Shown: positions 42,726 through 54,665, numbered from the stretch's first letter. The stretch is DNA of 64,000 nucleotides from Bettongia penicillata ogilbyi (GCA_023548195.1 JAJHZJ010000008.1:3682215-3746214), one strand, 5' to 3'. The notes: a model not told the origin generated them from the sequence alone. Made by a program: numbers and translations.

Positions 42726-43125
42726 TTTGACCATCAGTTTTCCCCTTGATTTGTCATTTTCCTTATCTATAAAGACCACATCCTAGGCTTATGCAGCCTC
42801 CTTATCAAAGCTGCTATGGGAAGATATTACAAACTCATTTACATGAACATTACACTTAAAATCCAGTGTAAAAGCCCAGCAATCACCATCAACCCTGGGA
42901 CAACAATCAACAATTTTTCTAAGAGGTTCTTTGCTTCTTTATCAAACTAATTACAAAATTCATAGAATTATTGGGTACAAGATGATATGTTCAGATCCAT
43001 AGTTAACCAGGATCAAGGGGGTCAAACTTACAGGTAGTTCTCAAAATAGATCACAGAGAAGAAGCTTTTGAGGCTAAAGCAACATTCAATCCCCAAGAGG
43101 ATATATTTTATTATAGAGAACTAGC
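42726..43125. other. No gene seen
   Basis: No named repeat or frame. Confidence 0.4.
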
Positions 43126-43127
43126 AT

Positions 43128-43260
43128 CTCTCATGGATTCTTGACCTGGAATCTAAGAACTTTTAAAAAATATTTCAATAACTGTATTTCCATATAATTG
43201 GTATCCTTGGCAATCCTTTATATTATATTTTATGTCATAAATTTTTAAAACATTATTCTA
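43128..43260. mobile_element. Ancient MER-like repeat, left half (split by L1)
   Basis: CATGGATTCTTGACCTGGAA at the left end, then GTATTTCCATATAATTGGTA. It continues after the L1 at 44,641-44,680 (GTCAATAGACTTCACTAGAC, TGCCAAAGGAATCCATTC). Confidence 0.6.
43247..43260. repeat. Target-site duplication, left copy
   Basis: AAAACATTATTCTA, identical to 44,627-44,640. Confidence 0.92.
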
Positions 43261-44626
43261 CATGCTATCACAAGAATAAAGTCCAAGTGGATACATGATC
43301 TAGGTATAAAGATTGATATCATGGACAAACTGGAGGAGCAAGGGATAATGTATTCATCAGATTTATGGAGAAGGGAAGAATTTTTGACTAAAGAAGAGAT
43401 AAAAAGCATTATGAAGTGCAAGATGGATAATTTTGATTACATTAAATTGAAAAGTTTTTGCACAACCAAACCCAATGCAACCAAAATTTGGAGGGATGTA
43501 GTATATTGGGAAAAATTTTTTGTAGCTAATCTCGGGGATAAAGGCCTCATTTCTAGAATATATAGAGAACTGAGTCAAATGTACAACAATATAAATCATT
43601 CCCCAATTGATAAATGGTCAAAGGATATAAACAGGCAATTTTCAGAGGAAGAAATTAAAAATATCTATAATCATATGAAAAAATGTTCTAAATCACTTTT
43701 GATTAGAGAGATACAAATCAAAACAACTCTGAGGTACCACATCACATCAATTAGATTGGAAAACATGACAGAACAGGAAAATGATAAATGTTGGAGATGA
43801 TGTTGAGAGTTGGAACACTAATTCATTGTTGGTGGAGCTGTGAGCTCATCCAACCATTCTGGAGAGTGGTTTGGAACTATGCCCAAAGGGCTACAAAAAT
43901 GTGCATACCCTTTGACCCAGCAATATTGCTTCTAGGACTGTATCCCCAAGAGATCAAAAAAATGAGAAAGGGTCCCACATGTACAAAATTATTTATAGCA
44001 GCACTCTTTGTAGTGGCCAAAAACTGGAAATCAAGGATATGCCTATCAGTTGGGGAATGGCTGAATAAATTATGGTATATGAATGTAATGGAGTACTATT
44101 GTGCCATAAGAAATGATGATCAAGAAGACTTCAGGGAGACCTGGAAGGACTTATATGATCTGATGCTGAGCGAAAGGAGCAGAACCAGGAGAACTTTGTG
44201 CACAGCAACGACCACAGTATGCTAGAGTTTTTTCTGATAGACTTGGATCTTCATAGCAATGCAAGGACATTAAAAAAAAAATTCCCAATGGTCTTCTAAG
44301 GCAAAATACCTTCCACATTCAGAGGAAGAACTATGAAATTCAATCGTAGAATGTAGCAGATCATTTTGTGTGTGTATGTGAATTATGTTTTGGTTTGTTA
44401 TATGATTCCTCCCATTTATTTAAATTCTTCTACACAGTATGACTAGAATGAAAATGTATTCAATAGGAATGTATGTGTAGATCCTATATAGAATTTTATG
44501 CCGTCTTGGGGTGGGAGTGGGGCTCGGGGGTAGGTAGGGGGAAAAAAATCTAACTTTTATGGTAGTGATTGTAGAGCATTAAAAATAAATAAAATGAATA
44601 TATTAAAAAAAATAAAAAGTAAAAAA
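43261..44626 (+). mobile_element. 5'-truncated L1 with exact target-site duplication
   Basis: 1,366 bp covering the ORF2 C-terminus and 3' UTR, with an A-rich tail (AAAAATAAATAAAATG). The 5' end starts mid-ORF2 at CATGCTATCACAAGAATAAA. It is inserted in the ancient repeat, whose halves rejoin cleanly once the L1 and one duplication are removed. Confidence 0.93.
43321..44223 (+). pseudogene. L1 ORF2 C-terminal segment, one frameshift
   Basis: The upstream frame (43,321-43,800) has the NHMKKCSKSLLIREIQIKTT block. The second frame (from ~43,810) has the Cys/His block VGTLIHCWWSCELIQPFW, PFDPAILLLGLYP, FIAALFVVAKNW and MEYYCAIRNDD, the conserved C-terminal order of mammalian L1 ORF2. The two frames are joined by a small deletion at about 43,798-43,806. 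The endonuclease and catalytic RT parts are absent (5' truncation). Confidence 0.9.
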
Positions 44627-44640
44627 AAAACATTATTCTA
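44627..44640. repeat. Target-site duplication, right copy
   Basis: AAAACATTATTCTA, identical to 43,247-43,260. Confidence 0.92.
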
Positions 44641-44680
44641 AGAAGTGGTCAATAGACTTCACTAGACTGCCAAAGGAATC

Positions 44681-44727
<47 letters not shown>

Positions 44728-44745
44728 ACACGTTAAGGATTCAGT
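44641..44745. mobile_element. Ancient MER-like repeat, right half, with (CA)n
   Basis: Continuation of the split repeat, then a CA tract at 44,685-44,732. Confidence 0.6.
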
Positions 44746-44749
44746 CTTT

Positions 44750-47035
44750 AGTGACAGAAGCCCTGGGGAATTATTTTATTCCTGGAGAAGCTTGCAAAGT
44801 GCCCCAGGGGGTGACAATAAGAGTGATGAAGAAATCTGATTTGTTTCTATTACCACACTTGAACAGGAATGATATTTGTAACTGGAGTTTGAGAAAGGTG
44901 AGCCCTATGACACGCTATTATATTTTACAGATAGCTTCCTCCTTTTCAGAACTTAGTAGTTGGTGGAAGGAAAGGTTTATCTTTCACAAGCATTTTTATC
45001 TGAAGCAAGATACCTCTTCCCACCCAAACTGGTTTTGTATTTCAGCCTAGAAATGTCTATCTGTCTTGGGTCAATGCTGCAACAGAATGTTTCCAAGAGC
45101 TATTTCCAACCTGCCTACAACGGGGATACTGAGATATACTGAGAAATCGCACTATAGAAACCTGAGCTACAATAGATGTTGGCAAATTCTCTATGGGAAC
45201 TTCTTAGCATGAGTCTGGGATCTCAGAGACAGTGACAGGAGGGAGGAGGATAAGGCCAATTATAAAAGGAAGAATGTGGGAGAAGTAGGGTGCAAGGTCT
45301 GGAGCATCCCAGAGGATCTGAATGTGAGCTATTTGGGGAAGGCCCTGGGCTTGTTGTGTCTGACAAGCAGGCCCAGACGCCACATGACTCTAGCCAGTTA
45401 AGCTTCTGAGTCATTTGCTCGCTCCGGAAAGCTTTGCACCAGCATGTCATTCCTGGTTTCGCCACTCTCATCTTTTCCCCATGTTTTTATTTATCTTTCA
45501 AAAAGATCTGAGTTCTCTAAAGACTTTCACTTCTTTCCTCTTTTCTGCGGCAGAGAAGGGTGAGAAAGGCCATAACAAATATGTCCTAGGGATCCTGGGC
45601 AGAAATGAAACGCAGCCTTGCTGAACTTTTGGAACCAGGTACTGGAGGGATGAGTGCCCAATAGTAATCCTCAATCAAAACTTAAGGGATCTGATCTCTG
45701 CTCCTACCAAAGACTAGCAATCTGAGGAATGAGTAAAGGCATGGGTGTGTTTGCCTTTGACCTTAGCTCTCAGGACGGGACCAGACCACTCTCTCACTCC
45801 TCACAGTCTGAAGACCTTCAAAGGCATCTTCATGCTCAGAAATGTACCTCCCTTAGCACCTGAGTGGATTCAGCAGATTACAATCTATTTTGCCACAGCA
45901 TTTGTGTATAGGATGGCTTAACAGGATAAACAGATCTCCCTATATGTCTTATCTGCCCCAAGGGTGCTAGGCAGGAGACCTACTCAGACACTGAGGAGAG
46001 ACTGTTCTCTTAATTGCACTGTTTTCACAGTTGGGGAGGCAGGGAAGTTGAGTCAGGAACTGAAAAGAGAAGAATGTATTGGACTCACTTTCTCCCTTTG
46101 AGGACGTAGGCAATAGATTAGAAACAGAGTCTCCAAACCCTAGGCTAATTAACATGCCGAAACTGGTCGTACTATTGGGGCTGATTGTCTTGCCGAGAGA
46201 GAAGTAGAGGTCAGGAGAAACCTTGAGGCAGCTTCATAGGAAAGGCGAAGTCTAAGTCACAAATGTCCATCATTGTTAATTGCCTCCAGGCTACTAAGTG
46301 TCAAGACCTTCTCTTCATACTGGCTATCCTTGGTAGCCAGAGGATCCTCAGGATTCAGAGTCTGAGCTTGTTTTTAGATCAGTGTGGTATCAATAATTGA
46401 ACACGTGTGAAATGGATATATTAGGTGAAGAAAGAAAATCATGCTCATCTAGACTCTTGGAATCAATTTCATATTGAAAGAGAATGAGAATTGATCACAG
46501 ATTCTTCATTTCACTCTAGGGGATACAAGCAATGGGTTTTAGGGCCAGGCAGATGCAAGCCTGCCTAAATAGCTGATCAGGAAGGTTGTGGGTATAGGCA
46601 GAGAAAACACCCAGGGGTTTGAGAGATGTCACAAAACTAGGGAAAAATCTAAGTGTGCCTGTACTAGTGGTCAGAGGACCCAGCTTCTAGGAAGGAAAAG
46701 TACAGTGAGAATGAGATCCTAAGATAAGCTTCAACAGGGACAAGATCTGAGAGACCACCTTGCTCTAGAACCGTGTGCAAACTAGACCAGCTCTGGTCTG
46801 TACCACCACAAGGATGCTGAAATCCTAAGTTGTCTAGATCTGGTAATACAAACTGACGGTCTTTGTTGTTCAAATGAACCCGATAATTAAGCTTGCTTAG
46901 CTCTATGAAAGTTTTGGCCTTCTTTGTCCAAAGTGAAGGGAATAAGCAGGTTCATTTTTTAGAACGTTATAACTGGAAGAGATGTTAGAAAATAAACTGG
47001 TATAAACTCTTCTGTTTAAGCAATAAATCAGTAAG
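44750..47035. other. Long low-repeat stretch, no gene called
   Basis: Chance frames up to 99 residues (44,751-45,050) without splice context or domains. No SINE or LINE that I recognise in about 2.3 kb, which is unusual for this window. Confidence 0.4.
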
Positions 47036-47039
47036 CATT

Positions 47040-47345
47040 TATTATGCAGCCTGTTATGTACCAGGCACTGTGCTATGTGTTATTCAATATTAAAATATTC
47101 AGTATTCCTAAGCTGGCCCCACCTAACTTTACAACCTTATTATATGTTTTTCCAGCTATGATTCAGTCAAATTGGCCTTCTCATTTTCCTCATGAACGAC
47201 GCTCCCATCTCTCAGGTCGGTCGGTGCCTTTGCACTGGCTGTACCCCCATGCCTGGAAGGCATTTTATCTTTACCATCACCTCTTAGAATCTCTAGTTTC
47301 CTTCAGCCTGAATCTGCTGACTCTCTGATCTCTCCAGCTGATAGC
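47040..47345 (+). mobile_element. LINE-2-like fragment
   Basis: ATTATGCAGCCTGTTATGTA and CCAGGCACTGTGCTATGTG, then L2 body text (CTTTGCACTGGCTGTACCCC, ATGCCTGGAAGGCATTTTAT). Confidence 0.6.
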
Positions 47346-47382
47346 GCTTCCTTCCCCCTACCAAAAAATCCTTCTATTTGCT

Positions 47383-47512
47383 TTATGTGTATATATATAT
47401 ATATATGTGTTTGTGTATTTTGTATATATTTTGTGTGTATATATGTATACACAATACATATCTATCTATACACATACACACATACATACATATATGTATA
47501 TACTTATGCAAT
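47383..47512. repeat. TA/TG-rich microsatellite
   Basis: GTGTATATATATATATATAT and ACACATACACACATACATAC blocks; the overlapping Tyr/Ile-rich frames here are spurious. Confidence 0.95.
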
Positions 47513-48040
47513 GAATGGACTAGAATTCAGGGCTCTCTGTTTCTATTCCAGTACTTTTGCCTGTGCACCCTACAGAAGAAAGCTTCTACTTCAGGGACAG
47601 ATGGCATCCAATGTAAGGTGACCAATACCTGAAGGGATAAGGAAGAAAAGGGATAAAGGTCACTGACACACTTGCGGACATAACAAATCCCAAAGGATGA
47701 TTGGGGATGTTTTTAGGGACCCTGAGAAATTCTACTTACCCAAGGAAAATATCCCTCTGGCTGATGGTTTCCAATCTATTTAAATAATAAGAGCCCCTTT
47801 TTAGTTAAAAAAAAAACTCTAGGTCTCCTCATATGATAGTTGCTGTATCTGTTGACTGAAAAAAAGAATGTTGAAAAGCTATTTTGACTTAACTTTTAAT
47901 TGGATTTGTGTCTTTTTAAAATTCCAATCTTCTTAAATTTGAAAATGGTTAATGCATATATGTGCAACATGTATTTATTTATTTTTTTTGCCTACAGAGA
48001 CAAGGTTTGTTCATAGATTTGCCTGTGGCTTCAATTACAA
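47513..48040. other. No gene seen; possibly an ancient repeat at 47,760-47,900
   Basis: GGTTTCCAATCTATTTAAAT and following text vaguely resemble the old inverted-end repeat at 4.6 kb; too diverged to name. Confidence 0.35.
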
Positions 48041-48047
48041 TTCTCTA

Positions 48048-48290
48048 AGTGGTGGCTAGGTGGTGCAGTGGATAGAGCCAAATCAGAAAGATCTTCCTGA
48101 CTTCAAATCCCATCTCAGACACTTCAAGTTACCTCCCCTTGTTTGCCTCAGTTTCTTCATCTGTAAAATGAGCCGCAGAAGGCGATGACAAATCACTCCA
48201 GTATCTCTTCCAAGAAAACCCAAGTGGGATCACAAAGAGTCAGATAAGTGAAATGATTGAAGAACAAAAAATTACTTCAGGGAGTCATAG
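48048..48290 (+). mobile_element. tRNA-derived SINE (WSINE type), near full length
   Basis: Head GGTGGCTAGGTGGTGCAGTG (A-box side), then CTTCAAATCCCATCTCAGAC (B box), GCCTCAGTTTCTTCATCTGT, then AAGAAAACCCAAGTGGGATC, ACAAAGAGTCAGATAAGTG. It sits in sense orientation with an A-rich end. Confidence 0.88.
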
Positions 48291-48324
48291 GATCGTAGAT
48301 TTTGACCTAGAAAGGACCCATTAA

Positions 48325-48440
48325 ATACACACACACACACACACACACACCTTATTTTATACATACAGAAACTGAAGCTCAGAGAGGTTAAGGGACTTGC
48401 CCATGATCATAGAGCCATTAAAAGTCATGTGTGGACATGG
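48325..48440 (-). mobile_element. (CA)n followed by MIR-like fragment
   Basis: CA tract at 48,328-48,351, then ACAGAAACTGAAGCTCAGAG, GGTTAAGGGACTTGCCCATG. Confidence 0.75.
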
Positions 48441-49280
48441 GCTCTGTAAAAAGTGTAATAACTTGTTAGATATGTTGGAGCTTCCCTTCTTAACAGGGGA
48501 GCAGGGCTATAGGAATATACAACAACCAGCCAATCAGGAGGATTTCTGAGACTCAGAACTGCTTGACATGATCCTTTGTGAGTGAACTCTAGCCAAATTT
48601 GGAGATGACTGTAGCTTCCAGAAACCACAGAACCAGCCTTGACGAGCTCATGGAAACCTTGAGCAGAAGCTGCGCACTTGAGACTTTCTAAGCATTCTGG
48701 TTTATTGTATCTACAGATACCCCCTTCCCCTTAACCCTGCCCACCACTCCCTGCTCCAAAGCCTGTAGAAACTATTAATATCTTACCCTTTTCCACACTC
48801 CCTTTGAGCAGCTGAGATCCCTCTACCTCTCTGTTCAACTTGTACATGCACAGGTCCTTCTTAGACAATATATAATCAATGATCGAACTCTGTTTCATTT
48901 CAGGTCCCTTTTGGGCCCAAGGGTTTTTTATTAACAAAGGAAGCGAACTGAGTTCTTCCCTTAGTCTCTCTCTCCCTTAAGACTTGCAGTTAGGAACCAC
49001 TTCTCTAGGCTCTTGTAGGATTCTGGGATCTTATAGGGTTCAGGTCAAATAGAACCTGGGAACCAAGAATAGTCTTACACATATGTAGAATTGAATATCA
49101 CCTCTCTGACCTAGAATATACAAGAAAAGACTCTTCCGCTGAAATTTGGTTGACTGGAATTCTACCATTAGTGATTCATTCTTTTGAGTACAGCATTGCC
49201 CAATTTCTGAAGTCTTCCTTTAAAAGACAAACTCTTCAGAAAAATAATAATATTAACAATAGTAATTGTTTATATTTTTG
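48441..49280. other. No gene seen
   Basis: Minus-strand chance frames (48,425-48,628; 48,731-48,937); no domain or repeat named. Confidence 0.4.
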
Positions 49281-49825
49281 TAGAATTTTACACTGGAGGG
49301 GATTTTTTTGGTAATTAATAGCATTTTTTCCCAATTACACATGAAGATAGTTTTCAACATTCATTTTTGTAAGATTTTGAGTTCTAAATTTTTCTCTTCC
49401 CCCAAGACAGCAAGTAATCTGATATAGGTGACACATGTACCATTATATTGAACTTATTTCCACCTTAGTCATGTTGTGAAAGGAGAATTAGAACAAAAGA
49501 GAAAAACCACAAGAAAGAAAAAAAGAAAGAAAATTGTATGCTTTGATCTGCATTCAGGCTCCGCAATTCCTTCTCTGGTTGTGGATAGCATTTTCCATCA
49601 TGAGTTTTTTGGAATTGTCTTGGATCGTTATATTGCTGAGAAGAGCTCAATCTATCATAGTTGGTCATCAAACAATGTTTTTGTTACTGTGTACAATGTT
49701 CTCCTGGTTCTGCTCATTTCACTTTGCATCAGTCCTAGTTTTTCTGCAATGCTTGTGCTCATCATTTCTTATAGCATATTAATAATCCATTACATTCATA
49801 TACCACAACTTAGAACCTTATACTG
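49281..49825 (-). mobile_element. 5'-truncated L1 with probable duplicated target site
   Basis: L1 at ~49,296-49,810: ATTTTTTCCCAATTACACAT, GTTTTCAACATTCATTTTTG, TCCTGGTTCTGCTCATTTCA, ATTACATTCATATACCACAA. The flanks TAGAATTTTACACTG (49,281) and TAGAACCTTATACTG (49,811) agree at 12 of 15 positions. The plus-strand frames at 49,476-49,877 are antisense shadows. Confidence 0.8.
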
Positions 49826-50135
49826 TTTACGAAGTGCTTTACACACACTCTCATTGGTAAAAAGGGTAACTTTTTGAGTTATAACTAGAAACCTAGGGTA
49901 CATTGAGTTTAGGAGCATGGTGCTAGTGGTTCAGAGGGCACCTCACCAAGTGAACAGGAGAGGGGGTGGATCATTCCCCTTCACTTTAGCTCTCACATCC
50001 AGCGACTGGGGAGAAAGACTTCATTGTGACAGAACTTTGGGAGTGGAGGCCTAGGGGGCAATTGAGCTGCTTGAAGAGAGCGGAGGAAAGGAAGGGAAGG
50101 TGGTCAGGTTGTCTGTACAGCGAGGAAGCCCAGAA
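49826..50135. other. No gene seen
   Basis: No named repeat or frame. Confidence 0.4.
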
Positions 50136-50139
50136 GACC

Positions 50140-50290
50140 ATACTCATTTGTTCTGGATCCTTACAACAATCCCATGTATTATCATTTCCATTTAACTGAT
50201 TTAGTCAACTGAAGTTAAATGAATTGTCCAAGGCAAGTAGTGAGGACCCATCAAAGCGCCTTAGGATCCAAATTCTCAGCGTAAGCATTT
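50140..50290 (-). mobile_element. MIR/THER-like SINE fragment
   Basis: ACAACAATCCCATGTATTAT, CTGAAGTTAAATGAATTGTC; diverged. Confidence 0.5.
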
Positions 50291-50875
50291 ATACCTTGGA
50301 AATCAGCAACTGCTACAAACCAGGACTTGGCTTATTTTTTTGTTGATTGCCTAGACTTAGAAAATGATGGAGTGTGTCAAACCTCCAGACAGCTGCGAAG
50401 AGGTGTTAAACATTTAACAGGACTCTGCCCTGTGGCTCAGCCCCTGATTTCAAATCCAGGATTCTCTCTTACACCATTGCACACAACAATGACATCATAA
50501 AGTAACAACTTACCGTGTAAATACTTTTATCATCCATGGAGTGGCCACTCATGATTTCAGAGCCTCATGGTGAAGTGTGTCTCTCATTTTTGGACTAAGA
50601 TGTGGTGGACTACAGGTGTGATATGAGGTGTTTAGGTGTGATCAATAAATGTGTTTGTTTTTGACTGACTGTAATTATTTGTCACAAGGGAGGGTTCTGA
50701 TAGGAGGGTAGGGGGGAGAATCTCCACTGGGAAATGACAATGGTGTTTAAAAAAAAAGGAAAAGATCATTGATAAAACACTTAAAAAGAAAAAGATGATC
50801 AGATGTTTTTATTCCTGATGGAAAGAATTTTGGTGGCATGGGAACTCTGAGTACCTAGGACAAAATCAGAGGTGT
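50291..50875. other. No gene seen
   Basis: No named repeat. An AATAAA at 50,645 has a TG-rich stretch after it, but no exon is linked. Confidence 0.35.
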
Positions 50876-50879
50876 GCTG

Positions 50880-51760
50880 ATAATGTTTAACAACAGTCTT
50901 CCTCCCTCCTCTCCCCAGTGTATATACTTTGAAATTTAATCTTATTATTAACACTTTTAAAGGTCTAGACAATCAATAAAACAATAAATCAAGCCATGAT
51001 TTGTAGCATTTGCTGATTTCTAGTGTGAATGATTGATCCCTTTGAAAATTTAACAATCAGCTCTCTCTCCCAAAGCTGTTTGTGCTGGCTTCAGCATACC
51101 CCTGGACTGGAAGAACCTGACTCACTGGGGAAGAAGAAAGAAGACGATGAAGGGAAGGAAAAGGCCTTGGAAGGGATGGGGAGAGAAGCTGGGCCTGGAG
51201 GAAAGGGTGGCCCAGATTCAGAGGCCCAGCCCCACCCGGGTCACCTCTGGACATTTTGGCATTTGATGGATGGTGTACAAAATATCATTACAAATCATAG
51301 TGTAAACAGCCAGCGGCTGAGGATTCCAGATCAGAAGAGTTTCTTTTGGCCCAAAGCTGGCTATCTGCAAGATAAATGAGCTCACTTCAATTCACTTTGT
51401 TGGTGTGCAAAAAGCTCTCATGATAATGGGAAGCTGGGCTCCCCAACCAATCTGCTTCCCAGCCTCTAATCCATTAACCTCTGCCCCTTGGTTCCCCTAC
51501 CTAGTCTGCCAGAGTTCTGACAAAGGTTAAGTCAGAAGTTTAGATTGGGACCAGAAGTTGAGCTACCTCCTTATAAATACCAGTTTCTTCCAGGCTTTTA
51601 CAATCAGCACTTCACAACCTGACCACACTACATTCTGCTTCTCCAGCACCTTCAAGGGATAGGCCATGTGTATTTTTTTCACTCCAACTAAATCAGATCA
51701 AGAGTTGGCCCTAACAGAACTATGAAAGAGGACCTCAGTTTCCTCATCTGTAAAATGGGG
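50880..51760. other. Low-repeat stretch; one unexplained plus frame
   Basis: A 116-residue frame at 51,029-51,379 has a Gly/Lys/Glu-rich middle and no domain. An opposing frame overlaps it. I see neither a splice acceptor nor a Kozak-like start that stands out. Left as noncoding. Confidence 0.35.
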
Positions 51761-51762
51761 TC

Positions 51763-51790
51763 ATTGTATGTGTGTGTGTGTGTGTGTGTA
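51763..51790. repeat. (TG)n microsatellite
   Basis: About 13 TG units. Confidence 0.95.
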
Positions 51791-52094
51791 TCTTAATGTT
51801 ATGACTCCTACAATCCCTTCAGGCTCCCCACCTTAGGGTGTGCTCCCTTCAGACATCTTCTGGTCCTCTTTCCAAATTTATCTGAACTTTCTCAAGTCCC
51901 TGCTAAATGATGGGGAAACTAACCTGGTTAGTTAATTTGAGTTAGGTTGCTAATAGCAGTCAATGACTTGTATCCCTCATATAAAATAAATAAATAAAAT
52001 AGAATAAATAAAAGTTTTATTTTTAACGGTCATGGATATTATGGCAAAGCAAGTGAAAGGATGGGACTGGGCCAAGAGCCTCTTCTGAGGACCT

Positions 52095-52185
52095 CAAATA
52101 GAATATTTGTTAAAAAATGTCTAGCACAGAGCCTTGCACACAGTAGGTGTTATATAAAGGTTTATTCCCTCCCTCTTTTTGCTTC
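52095..52185 (+). mobile_element. LINE-2/MIR-like 3' end
   Basis: AGCACAGAGCCTTGCACACA, CAGTAGGTGTTATATAAAGG. Confidence 0.65.
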
Positions 52186-52289
52186 AAGTTTCACTGACTC
52201 ACAAGATATATGACTATCAAGTAGTCACAATTAAAATTAGGATTTTGAGTAAAAGAGATAGAGACTCAAGGGATCACTGGCATAAGTAA

Positions 52290-52455
52290 GTGATATTATC
52301 ATGCTCCATTTTTACAGTTAAAGAAACTGAGGCAGACAGAGGATAAGAGATTTGCTCAGGGGCACACAGATAGCAAGCGTCTGAGGTCAAATTTGAAATC
52401 AGATCTTCCTAAGTCCGAATCCAACATTCCATCACGCCATCTAGCTGTATCCTCT
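52290..52455 (-). mobile_element. tRNA-derived or MIR-like SINE
   Basis: GAAACTGAGGCAGACAGAGG, TTTGCTCAGGGGCACACAGA, CAAATTTGAAATCAGATCTT, CATCACGCCATCTAGCTG. Confidence 0.75.
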
Positions 52456-52469
52456 GTACTCCCTAAATT

Positions 52470-53300
52470 CAAAATATTCAATTTAACAAACATTTCTTGT
52501 GCCAGATCTGCTATGTGCCAGTCTTACTATGTGCAGGCATCATGCTGGGCCCTAGATATAGAAAGACAAAAACTGAAACAACCTCTGCCTACACGAGCTT
52601 ACATGCTACTGCGCCTGTGCCTACCAAAAATTTTATATTAGAAAGGAAATTTGGATCCAGGATCTAGGTTAGATTAGAGTTCTGCATATCAGCAGATACA
52701 GAGAAAAAAAAGAAATTCATGAATACTTATGTCCTTTGTCCCTCCAAATCACTTTGGATGTATTATTTATATATAAGATTTATTATCTGTGAACATGTTA
52801 TATGCTCCGCGGTAGAACATAAACTCCTTAAGGGCATTTATTGTCTCAGCATTGAGCACTATGCCTGACTCCCTTTTAAATAGATGTTTAATAAATGCTT
52901 GGCAATTAATTGATTATACAATCACAAGCTCTAAGCCCCCATCACCTCTCACTGGATTACTCTAATAGTCTCCTCATTGGTTTCCCTGATCAGAGTTTCC
53001 CCTTTCAAATCCAGCTTCCACACCTGCCCCAGAAATATTCCTAAGGTATAGGTCTTACCATGTAACTCTCTTGTTCAAAAAACTTCTGTGGCTCCCCATG
53101 CTTCTAGAATAAAATATAAACTTTTTGGCTTATCATTCAAGACCCTCCACAGTATGGCTCCCACCTACTTTCCCAAAGTTATTTTATGTTGCTCTCCTTT
53201 ACACTCTACATTCCAGACAAATTGGACTATTGGCTATTCCCCAAACTAGACAATTCACTCCTGTTCCTGCTACTTAACCCATTCCTGGAATATATTCTTT
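52470..53300 (+). mobile_element. LINE-2-like fragments
   Basis: 3' termini at 52,480-52,610 (TGTGCCAGTCTTACTATGTG) and 52,805-52,915 (ACTCCTTAAGGGCATTTATT, GTTTAATAAATGCTTGG). L2 body follows at 52,920-53,300 (CTTCTGTGGCTCCCCATGCT, TCAAGACCCTCCACAGTATG). Confidence 0.7.
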
Positions 53301-53309
53301 CTGCCATGG

Positions 53310-53470
53310 TGCTGTACGAAAGGAGACTTTATTGGGTATCAGAAGACCTATTTCCATATCCTGTCTCTGCCATTTACTATGAGATATTGAAAAAGCCACT
53401 TAATGCACAGTGCTTATGTTTCATTATCTGTAAAATGAGGGAGTTGTACTAGATGACATCTAAGGTTCCA
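53310..53470 (+). mobile_element. MIR/THER-like SINE
   Basis: GAGACTTTATTGGGTATCAG, CTGTCTCTGCCATTTACTAT, CACTTAATGCACAGTGCTT, ATTATCTGTAAAATGAGGGA. Confidence 0.75.
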
Positions 53471-53675
53471 TCCATTCTTAGCCTACACTCACACACATGC
53501 ATGTATACATATATATACATGCATATGTAGCTTTGTAGGACACATCAACTGTAATATAATGGGCTAATGATAAAGCAAATGAAACAAAATTCCCAAAGGA
53601 TCTTTCATATTAACCCGTCAAGATAATCTATTCCTCCCTGGTGGGTAGTCTTTATGAATTGTTGTGGCTGAAAGA

Positions 53676-54660
53676 AATTTTGTTCAGTTGTTTCAGTCTT
53701 GTCTGACATTTGGTGACCCTGTTTAGGGTTTCCTTGGCAAAGATACTAGAGTTGATGGGGTGCTTGGGTGCATATACTTGGGCCCCAATTCTAAAATCAC
53801 ATTTCTCTTTAAAAAGCACATTTCTCCCTAGCCTCAAAATACTATCTCAGGCAGTTTCTCCCTCAAGGACACAGCCTGCCCTAGCAACAACCATTATCTC
53901 CCTTCCTGTTATAGTAGCCAACTGCATCTATAGAGCTCATTAGTTTGAACCAGCTGTGTACTGAACTGGCTGTGTACTGGATCATAACGACATTTACTAC
54001 TCACTGACCAATCATATGTATCCTAGACTTGGACATACCTATACCCTGATATTTATCTTATCTAACAAGATATTGATGAGAACAACCTGGTTTTTCTGAG
54101 CCAGCCCTGGCTGCTGGTTGACTTAGTGACATTTCAGGCCTAAAACCACACCTCCAGGGAGCCCCACCTTGGGCTATTTCCTGATGAATGTTGGGTAAAA
54201 TACTTGTGCAATAGATACCAAAAGTGCATGTTCCTTTAAGAACTGACCACTCCCTAATCCCACCCCAAAACACCTAGTTAGCATATTTGGCACAAGTGAT
54301 ACTATAAAATATCCTCCATAAACTTTCCCTGTACTCCTTTAAGGTTGCAGGTTCCTTAAGAACTCTTGCCCACTGAAAAGTGTGATAAATCTTTACCTTG
54401 ACTTCAAAACTGCTTGAATTCCTGAATTCTTCTCCAGATGACCTGCCCCTGATACCCCGGTCTTTGTCGGGGGTCTCACACCCCCTTTCCAGCCCTCATC
54501 AGAGTGGTTTGTTATTTCCTTCTTCAGCTCATTTTGCAAATGAGGAAACTGAGGCAAGAAGGGCTTAAGTGAGTTGGCCAGGGTCACACAGCTAGTAAGT
54601 GTCTGAGGCTGAATTTGAACTCGGGTCTCCCTGACTATACACTGTGCCACCTAAACTGCA
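53676..54660 (-). mobile_element. tRNA-derived SINE split by a solo LTR
   Basis: The distal part at 53,676-53,752 (TTGTTCAGTTGTTTCAGTCT ... GATACTAGAGT) and the rest at 54,502-54,655 (GAGTGGTTTGTTATTTCCTT, TTTTGCAAATGAGGAAACTG, GGTCACACAGCTAGTAAGTG) rejoin as one WSINE once the LTR and one GAGT are removed. The SINE is therefore older than the LTR. Confidence 0.92.
53753..54501 (+). mobile_element. Solo LTR of an endogenous retrovirus (ERV1/gamma-like), copy 1
   Basis: 749 bp. It starts TGATGGGG and ends CTCATCA, so it has the TG...CA ends of retroviral LTRs, and is flanked by the 4-bp duplication GAGT (53,749-53,752 and 54,502-54,505). A CCAAT at 54,008, a TATA-like TATAAAA at 54,303 and a GATAAA poly(A)-like hexamer at 54,384 are in the order U3, R, U5. 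No internal retroviral genes remain, which is the usual result of recombination between two LTRs. A 4-bp duplication is typical of gammaretrovirus-like (class I) integration. Confidence 0.88.
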
Positions 54661-54665
54661 TCGAA

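Noticed and set aside
48048..48120. tRNA-like head with A and B box text
   Set aside because: Not a tRNA gene: the cloverleaf is not intact and the body continues as a WSINE-type SINE.
49476..49877. 133-residue plus-strand frame
   Set aside because: Antisense shadow of an L1 3' end.
51029..51379. 116-residue Gly/Lys/Glu-rich frame
   Set aside because: No domain, no start context and no exon signals; an opposing frame overlaps it.
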